This document shows positions 1 through 4,797 of a stretch of 10,169 nt of DNA, in pieces. The DNA lies in the NCBI GenBank assembly GCA_041946865.1, contig JBHGBF010000205.1, forward strand, positions 1 through 10,169. Direction: 5' to 3'. Numbering within the stretch: position 1 is the first letter of the stretch; each line of letters starts with the position of its first letter. The translations under genes and the position numbers were made by a program. The stretch comes from RPQK01 sp041946865. GTDB lineage: Bacteria; Acidobacteriota; UBA6911; RPQK01. Below the pieces are notes generated by a model, which had not been told where the DNA came from, searched no databases, and was given only the letters and a program-made list of their open reading frames with translations.

Positions 1-93
1 GCTTGAAGGTTGCTGCCTAATGGGAACAAAATTCTCGTTCGGGACCCAATAACGGCCTAGTACATCGTTCTTGAAGTCACGTTACAATAATCG
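1..93. other. Window edge, no gene seen
   Basis: No coding region is supported here. It lies downstream of the IS630-type transposase stop codon and would be expected to contain that element's terminal inverted repeat. The other end of the element appears to be lost, so there is no partner sequence against which to recognise a terminal repeat. Confidence 0.4.
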
Positions 94-1089
94 TCAAGTT
101 TGAATTTCATCAAGTTGGTACTTCCAGCGGAAGACAACCGGATCGGAGTTGAGCTCAGACCAGTACTTCTCGACCCGCTCTTTGAGTTCTTCTTTTGATT
201 CCACGCGGATTCCGCGAAGGAAGGTGCGGGTCATTTTGCTGTAGAAGTTTTCGATGAGGTTTAACCAGGAGCCATGCTTCGGCGTGAAGACGAACTCGAA
301 CCGATTAGGGAGAGTCTTCAGAAACTTCTGCGTTTCCTTGGAGGTGTGCGAGGAGTGGTTATCGAGAACCATGCGGATTTTCCAATCCTCAGGGTAGGAG
401 GCATGCACCAATTGCAGAAACTCAATGAATTCCCGGCTGCGGTGACGCTCCCTCACGATTCCCAGAACCCGGCCGGTGTGCAGATCGATGGCACTGATCA
501 GAGACAAGGTGCCCAGTCGGAAGTATTCGCTCCATTCCGGGTGCTTGCCAGGCTCAGGCGGCAGGTCCGGGGCCGTCTTGCCCAAAGCCTGGACGCCCGG
601 CTTTTCATCAAAGGACAAGGTGGCTGCCTTTCGTCCCGGATCCGGATGTGCATTCATCTCCTGGACTTCCTTGTGAACGACCAATACCTGGCTTTTCTTC
701 AACTCGAACTCCGGGTCGCGCTTTTCAAGATAGTACCGGATTTTGTGCGGTCGCACTTCGCGTTTCTTCAAGATGGCATGAATCAAGCTCTTATTGGCCC
801 GATTCAACTCGGGAAAACCCGCTTCCCTGGCGTTCTTCCTTACATGCTGGGCCAACGCCTTGATGGTCCACAGTTCACTCGCGTAGCCGTGCTCGCTCGG
901 CTTGGTGCAAGCCAAATCCACCACCCAGGTTTTGGCCTCTTCGGAAATTCGTCTGGGTCGGCCGCGCCGGGGCAGATCCGCCAATGCCGCCTCGATCCCT
1001 TGGGCCAAGGCCTTGTTGATACACCGCTCCACCGTCGGTCGGGAAGTGTGAAGGCTTTTCGCAATACCGGATATCGTCTCCCCGCCCAC
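94..1089 (-). CDS. IS630-family transposase, 5'-truncated
   Basis: DDE transposase of the IS630/Tc1-mariner type, which cuts and pastes its element into TA targets. Visible in the 331-residue product: a helix-turn-helix (about residues 3-30, with SGIAKSLHTSRPTVERC), a linker with RRGRPRRISEEAKTW, the winged-helix segment typical of the family (HGYASELWTIKALAQHV, then RPHKIRYYLEKRDPEF), and the catalytic triad D161 (SFDEKPGVQ), D243 (VLDNHSSHTS) and E280 (HGSWLNLIENFYSKM). The last two acids are 36 residues apart, as expected. The start is a GTG directly before the helix-turn-helix; the usual N-terminal stretch of some 30-50 residues is absent. The frame stays open upstream only to 1180, without an ATG, and there it runs into an inverted attC-like arm. 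Hence the 5' end was probably cut off by rearrangement and the gene may be inactive. No terminal inverted repeats were identified. Confidence 0.9.
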   Translation of the reverse strand: MGGETISGIAKSLHTSRPTVERCINKALAQGIEAALADLPRRGRPRRISEEAKTWVVDLACTKPSEHGYASELWTIKALAQHVRKNAREAGFPELNRANKSLIHAILKKREVRPHKIRYYLEKRDPEFELKKSQVLVVHKEVQEMNAHPDPGRKAATLSFDEKPGVQALGKTAPDLPPEPGKHPEWSEYFRLGTLSLISAIDLHTGRVLGIVRERHRSREFIEFLQLVHASYPEDWKIRMVLDNHSSHTSKETQKFLKTLPNRFEFVFTPKHGSWLNLIENFYSKMTRTFLRGIRVESKEELKERVEKYWSELNSDPVVFRWKYQLDEIQT

Positions 1090-1130
1090 TGAAGCGGTCT
1101 GCCGGGGTGAAAAGGGCGCGGCTGGCGCTT

Positions 1131-1180
1131 CGGGGCTGCCAACACAGGTTGCAGCGGACCCCGCCTCGCGACGGTTCGGT
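1131..1180 (+). other. Inverted partial attC arm (R''/L'' half)
   Basis: On the plus strand this stretch matches the R''/L'' arm of the intact attC at 1384-1474 read on the minus strand. They share CGGGGCTGCC, then AACACA, TTGCAGCGGACCCCGCCTC and TTCGGT, with a few differences, including loss of the T in the R'' box (GCCAAC instead of GCCTAAC). The matching L'/R' half is absent. The arm therefore points opposite to every other attC in the array and forms a ~50-bp imperfect inverted repeat with 1433-1481, flanking the brnT fragment. It abuts the 5'-truncated transposase gene. Confidence 0.7.
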
Positions 1181-1353
1181 CACTCGTCCGTTGACCAACC
1201 TATCGTGATGAACCGGAGTTCGTTTACTGAGTGCTCGGGATCAGCAAAGGTGGCGGCGAGAGGATCAAAGAAAACGGTGACGGCCTCATCGAAGCTGACT
1301 CCGTGTTTACTCCGGTTGAGCGTCGCCTTTTCGGGATCCCACTCGAACCGCAT
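1180..1353 (-). pseudogene. brnT: BrnT-like toxin (DUF497), 3'-truncated
   Basis: A 57-codon reading frame starts MRFEWDPEKATLNRSKHGVS and continues FDEAVTVFFDPLAATFADPE, then ELRFITIGWSTDE and stop. The N-terminal FxWDxxKxxxNxxKHGVSFxEA block, the DPLA turn and the RFITIG strand are those of BrnT, a RelE-fold ribonuclease toxin normally about 90 residues long and paired with the antitoxin BrnA. The last third, which holds the final strands, is missing, and the frame stops where the inverted attC arm begins. No brnA follows; the transposase gene lies there instead. The gene starts about 30 nt after the R' box of attC A, as expected for a cassette gene in minus orientation. Family assignment is by eye from conserved residues; truncation makes activity unlikely. 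Confidence 0.75.
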
Positions 1354-1383
1354 GAAGTTATTCTACTCAGGATCAGACTGACC

Positions 1384-1474
1384 GACTAACGTCAAGTTCA
1401 GCGGCCCCGCCACGCCACCGCTTGAACGGTTTACCGAATCGTCCCGAGGCGGGGTCCGCTGCAATGTGTTAGGC
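1384..1474 (-). other. attC recombination site A, complete
   Basis: A 91-bp imperfect palindrome with integron attC architecture. On the minus strand it reads R'' GCCTAAC, L'' ending TTGCAGCGGACCCCGCC, a ~35-nt variable centre, then L' GGCGGGGCCGCTGAACTTG and R' GTTAGTC. The extra bases that break the L''/L' pairing lie in L'', as in characterised attC sites, which sets the orientation to minus. R' departs from GTTRRRY at one position. It has the same length and outer arms as the site at 2110-2200, with a diverged centre. It closes the cassette whose 3' end is at 1475-1570 and precedes the brnT fragment. Confidence 0.85.
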
Positions 1475-1570
1475 AGCCCCGTACCGTCGCTCTGACGTCA
1501 TGTCAAGAGCGCCGCTTTCTTCTGCTCCGGTCGCGAGAGATGGCATCAATGCGAAGAAGTTCTCGCAACG
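1475..1570 (-). pseudogene. 3' end of an unidentified cassette gene
   Basis: On the minus strand one frame is open from the palindromic element into attC A and ends at a TAA that lies inside the R'' box (GCC TAA C). Its end reads ALMPSLATGAEESGALDM, then TSERRYGAA and stop. A stop codon supplied by R'' is common for cassette genes. Upstream the frame runs through the palindrome at 1571-1649 without a convincing start codon, so the beginning of the gene is lost or replaced. I do not recognise the peptide, and the frame may be fortuitous. Confidence 0.35.
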
Positions 1571-1649
1571 AAGAACGGGTGTCAGAGCTTCAATTTTCAG
1601 TTTTCTGACCAGCGAACGAAACTGAAAATTGAAGCTCTGACACCCTTCA
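1571..1649. repeat. Palindromic element, copy 1 (79 bp)
   Basis: The arms are perfect 27-nt inverted repeats at 1577-1603 and 1619-1645, beginning GGGTGTCAGAGCTTCAATTT, around a 15-nt loop. The sequence shared with copy 2 runs from AAGAACGGG to CACCCTTCA. Relative to copy 2 it has one loop substitution and lacks 10 nt between two ACGA motifs. No coding capacity. A 12-bp direct repeat, ACCCTTCACCCC, overlaps and follows its right end (1642-1665). The form fits a non-autonomous hairpin transposon or a REP-like repeat; the family cannot be named from this window. Confidence 0.85.
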
Positions 1650-1781
1650 CCCCACCCTTCACCCCGTCATCAGCCCGAACGGCAGCATGTCCTCCCAGGG
1701 ACTTGTGGGAACACACAAGGTGCTGTCCGGTTTGGTTAAAACCTCCCTTGCAGCACATACAATCACGCGACCTCGTGTCGC
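1650..1781. other. Cassette interior without a recognised gene
   Basis: This is the part of the attC A cassette between palindrome copy 1 and half attC B. On the minus strand it is open in the frame of the small gene at 1659-1988. A GTG just after the R' box could also start a 35-residue peptide (MIVCAAREVLTKPDSTL...) ending at 1659. Neither reading resembles a known family. Confidence 0.3.
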
Positions 1782-1988
1782 GACTAACGACGACAAGTTC
1801 AGCGGTCGGCCCGGGGAGTCCAAGCGATGCTGCTCCTCCAAGCCTTGCTGTTTGCCACGCTGCACCAAGAGGAACTTTGCATACTGCAGTGCCTCTGGCA
1901 GGTAGTCAGTAGGCCGTTCGAACATGCGTAACAGCTCATCGTCGTCAAACTTGTCCAGTCTCGCCTTTATCTCTGCCTGAAGTGCCAT
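1659..1988 (-). CDS. Small unknown cassette protein, read-through at 3' end
   Basis: I do not recognise this product. The ATG lies 15 nt after the R' box of half attC C, the standard place for a cassette start codon. The first ~55 residues look like a genuine small acidic helical protein (MALQAEIKARLDKFDDDELL, then PEALQYAKFLLVQRG); the EALxxAxxxLxxRG pattern resembles other small cassette proteins. After about residue 57 the frame translates the half attC B (DSPGRPLNLSS) and then the next cassette's interior, ending at 1659. The natural C-terminus was therefore probably lost with the R''/L'' half of attC B, and the last ~50 residues are accidental. A GGGGGAG run precedes the ATG and could serve as ribosome binding site. 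Confidence 0.5.
   Translation of the reverse strand: MALQAEIKARLDKFDDDELLRMFERPTDYLPEALQYAKFLLVQRGKQQGLEEQHRLDSPGRPLNLSSLVATRGRVIVCAAREVLTKPDSTLCVPTSPWEDMLPFGLMTG
1782..1811 (-). other. attC B, L'/R' half only
   Basis: On the minus strand this reads GGCCGACCGCTGAACTTGTC, then GTC and the R' box GTTAGTC: the L' and R' half of an attC site close to those of sites A and E. No complementary R''/L'' arm occurs on the higher-coordinate side; the small gene's coding sequence runs straight into the half site. A site lacking one arm cannot fold the hairpin that integrases bind, so it is probably dead. Confidence 0.65.
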
Positions 1989-2003
1989 GCTCTTGTCTCC
2001 CCC

Positions 2004-2026
2004 GCCTAACGTTCAGTTCCGCGGCC
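2004..2026 (-). other. attC C, L'/R' half only
   Basis: The minus strand reads GGCCGCGGAACTGAAC followed by the R' box GTTAGGC. It sits directly before the ATG of the small gene at 1988, marking that cassette's start. No complementary arm is present in the ~80 bp up to attC D. The space 2027-2109 is thus a cassette remnant of about 80 bp with no gene in it. Confidence 0.6.
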
Positions 2027-2109
2027 AAGGTGACAGGCGCTACCACCGGACCGCTTGTCTTCGAGCTGAGTCTACCTGTTTTCGAAAGCCTTTTGTCTTC
2101 CCCTGCGCC

Positions 2110-2200
2110 GCCTAACGCCAGGTTCAGCGGCCTCGCCACAACGCCTCTCGAATGGTCAAGCGAATCGTCGCGTGGCGGGCTCCGCTGGAACGTGTTAGGC
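2110..2200 (-). other. attC recombination site D, complete
   Basis: A 91-bp attC site. On the minus strand: R'' GCCTAAC, ACGTTCCAGCGG (L'', with an extra C relative to L'), a variable centre with short GC-rich stem, then GCCGCTGAACCTGGC (L') and the R' box GTTAGGC. Both simple sites match RYYYAAC/GTTRRRY. It ends the DUF4160/DUF2442 cassette; the DUF2442 stop lies 42 nt before R''. The best preserved of the sites in this array. Confidence 0.88.
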
Positions 2201-2242
2201 ATGCCCCGGTTCTACCAAGCGGACAGCTAAGACTGCCGGGGC

Positions 2243-2512
2243 TCAGCCCCCCGCCGTTTCACAGTCCCCGGAACCCGGAAGAGCAGGCAAGTCACGCAGA
2301 GCTTCTGGAGCCAAATCCGTATCGTTGGGCCATGCCACCGTTCCTATGACCGGATCTACCTGGACCTTATTGAAAAACACTGGGTCTCTGAGCGGCTCGA
2401 AAACAGGCCCATGGAGAAGCGGAGCGATGTTCACCCGTTTCTTGGTTCCGTCGCTGAACGTGAGCGCAAGCTCGTAGTGCCCGCAGGCCTTTGCTTTGAC
2501 TACATGAATCAT
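2243..2512 (-). CDS. DUF2442 domain protein
   Basis: An 89-residue protein of the DUF2442 family: MIHVVKAKACGHYELALTFSDGTKKRVNIA, a conserved FEPLRDPVFFNKVQVDP stretch, and GTVAWPNDTDLAPEAL near the end, all typical of that domain. The ATG at 2512 is chosen because the family begins at this VxxxxxxxxYxLxLxFxDG strand and a GGAG lies 8 nt upstream; the longer open frame merely overlaps the neighbouring gene. It starts 5 nt after the DUF4160 stop codon, so the two are surely co-transcribed. The pair is a recurrent small module that is often discussed as toxin-antitoxin-like; its biochemical role is not established. The C-terminal tail (PGSGDCETAGG) is probably disordered. Confidence 0.88.
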   Translation of the reverse strand: MIHVVKAKACGHYELALTFSDGTKKRVNIAPLLHGPVFEPLRDPVFFNKVQVDPVIGTVAWPNDTDLAPEALRDLPALPGSGDCETAGG

Positions 2513-2517
2513 CGTTA

Positions 2518-2778
2518 CTACTCCAGAGGTGGGATCTTTCGAAGAGGCTCCTGTCTTCTGGCCAATTCCCAATCGTCGCGGAGTTCGCCTTGATGGATGG
2601 CAGCCCACTCAAATACAAGCGACTGGACTCGCTTCGGAAGCGATCCCTCCACGATTCTGACAGGGTCGATCCCCACCATCGCCTCGTACTCTCCGTAACG
2701 AGCATGGAAGTGAGGCGGATTATGATCACTGTAGAGCATGCTAATCAAAATGCCGAAGAACTCGGATATCCTTGGCAT
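2518..2778 (-). CDS. DUF4160 domain protein
   Basis: An 86-residue protein of full family length. It shows the DUF4160 signature: MPRISEFFGI, then MLYSDHNPPHFHARYGEYEA, GSLPKRVQSLVFEWAAIHQG and a C-terminal KIPPLE. The HxxPHFHAxYGExEA histidine cluster is the family hallmark. It is the first gene of a two-gene cassette; the cassette boundary (R' box of half attC E) is about 45 nt upstream of the ATG. A TATGAT box 6 nt before the start could be a -10 element giving a nearly leaderless transcript, but no -35 is clear. Together with the downstream DUF2442 gene it resembles paired small genes maintained in integron arrays. Confidence 0.9.
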   Translation of the reverse strand: MPRISEFFGILISMLYSDHNPPHFHARYGEYEAMVGIDPVRIVEGSLPKRVQSLVFEWAAIHQGELRDDWELARRQEPLRKIPPLE

Positions 2779-2824
2779 GTCGTTATCATAGCCGAACTTG
2801 CACGCCGTCGGTGAGTCCAGAACC

Positions 2825-2851
2825 GCCTAACGCCAAGTTCAGCGGTCGGCC
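2825..2851 (-). other. attC E, L'/R' half only
   Basis: The minus strand reads GGCCGACCGCTGAACTTGGC followed by the R' box GTTAGGC, closely matching site D and half site B. Its R''/L'' arm should lie at higher coordinates; instead, after 11 nt, palindromic element copy 2 begins, followed by the cas9 fragment. This is the last trace of the cassette array in this direction, which is the side where attI and the integrase would be expected. Confidence 0.7.
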
Positions 2852-2862
2852 ATAACGAAATC

Positions 2863-2951
2863 AAGAACGGGTGTCAGAGCTTCAATTTTCAGTTTTGTGA
2901 CCAGCGAACGACGAGGGACGAAACTGAAAATTGAAGCTCTGACACCCTTCA
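2863..2951. repeat. Palindromic element, copy 2 (89 bp)
   Basis: Same element as at 1571-1649, with identical 27-nt arms at 2869-2895 and 2921-2947 around a 25-nt loop. The loop contains a duplicated ACGA motif that explains the 10-nt difference from copy 1. It lies exactly between half attC E and the start of recognisable cas9 sequence. The GTG that opens the cas9-fragment frame is in its loop, at the one substituted base. Confidence 0.87.
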
Positions 2952-3508
2952 TCGTGGATCATCTCGCTGCTCAAGGCATCAATGCTTATGGCGAAGGGAA
3001 GTACCCTCGCGGTGTTTTTGCCGGCGACAACGTGCCGAGGATGAACTCCGGTGTCCCCATTCGCCGGGTTCGTATGATCGAAAAGAGCCGCACGATCCGG
3101 ACGGTTTCGGATCGGCGTTCCACTCAGGCCGTTGAACCCCACAACAACCACTTTATCGAATACTTCCGCGATGATGCGGGCCGGTGGAAGGCAAGGGTGG
3201 TGACAACGTGGGATTCGGCCGTCCGAGCCAGAAGTGAAGTAAGTATCACGCCAGGTGGTACCGGACAGCGGATTATGTGTCTCTCGATTGGTGCGGCCTT
3301 CGTCGTGAATCTGTCGGACGGACCTAAGCTATGCGTGGTCAGGAAAATCAAGCAAAACGGGCGCGTGTACTATCGGCTCCATACTGACGTCCGGCCAGCC
3401 AAAGACCTTGAGGAAAGCCTATCTCTGTCCGTCGGGGCCATGGAAAGAGGGAATGCTCGCAAGGTTGTGGTGGATGTTCTGGGCCGGATAGTGGCGACCA
3501 ACAGGTAG
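2897..3508 (+). pseudogene. cas9: cas9 fragment, C-terminal domain only
   Basis: Remnant of the CRISPR effector nuclease Cas9. The frame opens at a GTG within the palindromic element; its first ~17 residues are repeat-derived, and cas9 sequence starts about 2948. Residues ~18-203 correspond to the wedge and PAM-interacting end of type II-C Cas9: FIVDHLAAQG, VPIRRVRMIEKSRTIRTVS, VEPHNNHFIEYFRDDAGRWK, IMCLSIGAAFVVNL and VVRKIKQNGRVYYRLHTDVR all have counterparts in that region of the family. The RuvC, HNH and recognition domains (about four fifths of a ~1000-1100-residue protein) are gone, so it cannot cut DNA. The intact frame up to the native stop suggests recent truncation. It ends 2 nt before cas1. 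Subtype II-C is inferred from cas9 lying directly before cas1 and from sequence flavour. Confidence 0.85.
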
Positions 3509-3510
3509 GC

Positions 3511-4362
3511 ATGATAAAGAGAATCATCGAGATCTCAAGTCGACCCGTCCAATTACGCGTTCGTCTTGGGCGACTCATCATTCATCAGGGTTCACTCGAA
3601 CCGGTCTCGATTCCTTGTGAGGACGTGGGCTTTCTCGTGATTGACCACGCCCAGGCGACCTTCTCCACTCATGTGTTGACAACGCTCGCGAATTACGGGG
3701 CCGGCGTTGTTTTTTGCGGGCCGACGCATCTGCCTGAATCAATGGTTCTACCCTTTTCGCAGAACCGGGAAACGATCTCGCGGTTGCACCAGCAAATTAC
3801 CGCTTCGGTTTCCACTCGCAAGCGTCTGTGGCAGCAGATCGTCCGCGCGAAAATTCATGCTCAGGCTGCCAACCTCCCGAAGTCGTCCGACGCAAGGATC
3901 CGCCTGGAGCGGATAGCCCGGGAAGTGCGTTCGGGAGATCCGGCAAATGCCGAAGCCCAGGCTGCTCGAATCTACTGGCGCTACTGGCTGGGTGGAGATA
4001 TCTTCTTTCACCGGGATCCCAAAGCCGAAGGCCTGAATGTTTTTCTGAATTACGGCTACTCGGTGCTTCGGGCTGCTGTTGCCCGCGCCTTGGTTGTTTC
4101 AGGGCTTCTGCCAGCCCTCGGGATCCACCACTGTAATCGAGCAAACGGCTACTGTCTGGCAGACGACCTTGTCGAACCGCTTCGTCCATTGATTGATGAC
4201 CGGGCACGTGGGTTGTGGCTGTCCGGTAGGAGGACACTGGATCGGATGGTGAAAGCGGAACTCCTCGGCGTTCTTCAATCGCCAGTCCGGTGTGGGGACA
4301 GCAGTGGTCCCCTGATGGTGGCTGTTCACAGGATGACGGCTTCTCTTGCCCCGTTGCTATGA
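3511..4362 (+). CDS. cas1: Cas1, CRISPR adaptation integrase (type II)
   Basis: Metal-dependent integrase subunit that, with Cas2, inserts spacers into CRISPR arrays. The 283-residue product is full length for type II Cas1. It has the N-terminal beta domain (MIKRIIEISSRPVQLRVRLG, with EDVGFLVIDH and NYGAGVVFCG) and a helical catalytic domain. Putative metal ligands are E148 (PANAEAQAARIYW), H206 (LPALGIHHCNRANG) and D218 (CLADDLVEPLRPLID), all present; LNYGYSVLRAAVARA is also typical. The ATG follows the cas9 stop by 2 nt with an AGG just upstream, pointing to translational coupling with the lost cas9. No cas2 or CRISPR array follows, so although the enzyme looks intact it has no visible partner or substrate here. 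Confidence 0.93.
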   Translation: MIKRIIEISSRPVQLRVRLGRLIIHQGSLEPVSIPCEDVGFLVIDHAQATFSTHVLTTLANYGAGVVFCGPTHLPESMVLPFSQNRETISRLHQQITASVSTRKRLWQQIVRAKIHAQAANLPKSSDARIRLERIAREVRSGDPANAEAQAARIYWRYWLGGDIFFHRDPKAEGLNVFLNYGYSVLRAAVARALVVSGLLPALGIHHCNRANGYCLADDLVEPLRPLIDDRARGLWLSGRRTLDRMVKAELLGVLQSPVRCGDSSGPLMVAVHRMTASLAPLL

Positions 4363-4376
4363 GGGAGGTCAGAGGC

Positions 4377-4397
4377 CCGCCTAAAAGCTAAAGGCGG
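4377..4397. other. Small hairpin downstream of cas1
   Basis: CCGCCT and AGGCGG form a 6-bp stem around a 9-nt A-rich loop, 15 nt after the cas1 stop. There is no T-tract, so it is not a classical terminator. The minus strand from 4406 reads GTTTGTAGTGCCGCC before entering the stem; GTTTGTAG-type starts occur in some type II repeats, but a single copy cannot establish a CRISPR repeat or anti-repeat. Confidence 0.3.
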
Positions 4398-4564
4398 CAC
4401 TACAAACAAGACTGAGGCATTACTGATCCGTTAGAGTTCAGGCAGAGAGGAGGCGCAACGGGAAGGAGGGAGTGGATTGCCGGAGGAGATGCGGGCGGTT
4501 CTGAGCGGGGAGCACTACTAAACGGCCCGCATCACCGCCGCTCTGTCTGGCCGTCCACCAGCTC

Positions 4565-4657
4565 GTGATCAAGCTCCTCTACGGCGACCTGTACAGAGAC
4601 TTGACCCGCGGCGAAATTCCTGGTGTCCGGAGGATGGGACGCCTGCAAGTAGCATGA
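4565..4657 (+). pseudogene. Excisionase-like helix-turn-helix remnant
   Basis: One plus-strand frame reads LYGDLYRDLTRGEIPGVRRM, then GRLQVA and stop. The pattern (V)YRxxxRGEIPGxRxxGR matches the recognition-helix and wing region of the excisionase/MerR-like HTH_17 domain found in phage and plasmid DNA-binding proteins. The N-terminal half of the domain is not recognisable and there is no clear start codon, so this is at most a fragment. Short match; it could be chance. Confidence 0.28.
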
Positions 4658-4797
4658 AGCAGGCAGAACATACTTTCGCCAAAGTCCAGACGCCCGAAGG
4701 AGAAGGCCGGTTGCCTACTTATAAGCCACGGATCGAAGCACGACTGGATTCGGGAATTTTTGAGCACTGACTTCGTTATTCCTCTAACATTGGCGCA

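Larger units (their letters stand above)
4363..4797. other. Intergenic stretch after cas1, no complete gene
   Basis: In a II-C locus cas2 and the CRISPR array would be expected here. Neither is present: I see no 36-nt repeats and no Cas2-like frame. What can be seen is a small hairpin just after cas1 (4377-4397), an excisionase-like helix-turn-helix remnant (4565-4657) and otherwise unassignable sequence up to the metallophosphoesterase start. Confidence 0.5.

Noticed and set aside
1..50. GCTGCCTAATG near the left edge as a possible further attC R'' box
   Set aside because: GCCTAAT lacks the AAC core and no complementary arm is visible; the match is too short to call.
274..1092. Long plus-strand reading frame of 272 codons
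   Set aside because: It is the antisense of the IS630-type transposase, whose catalytic motifs are clear on the minus strand.
1571..1649. Palindrome copy 1 as an intrinsic terminator
   Set aside because: The stem is 27 bp long and AT-rich in its inner part, has no T-tract, and the same sequence recurs at an unrelated junction.
1945..2202. Minus-strand frame of 85 codons starting MPNTFQRSPP
   Set aside because: It translates attC D and the short cassette remnant; it starts at the R'' box and has no protein-like features.
1571..2951. Palindromes as a two-unit CRISPR array
   Set aside because: The two copies are 1.2 kb apart with genes between them, and the 27-bp perfect stems are unlike type II repeats.
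4654..4770. Small plus-strand frame MKQAEHTFAKVQTPEG in phase with the metallophosphoesterase
   Set aside because: No ribosome binding site or recognised family; a stop codon separates it from the real gene, whose N-terminal membrane helix begins at 4798.
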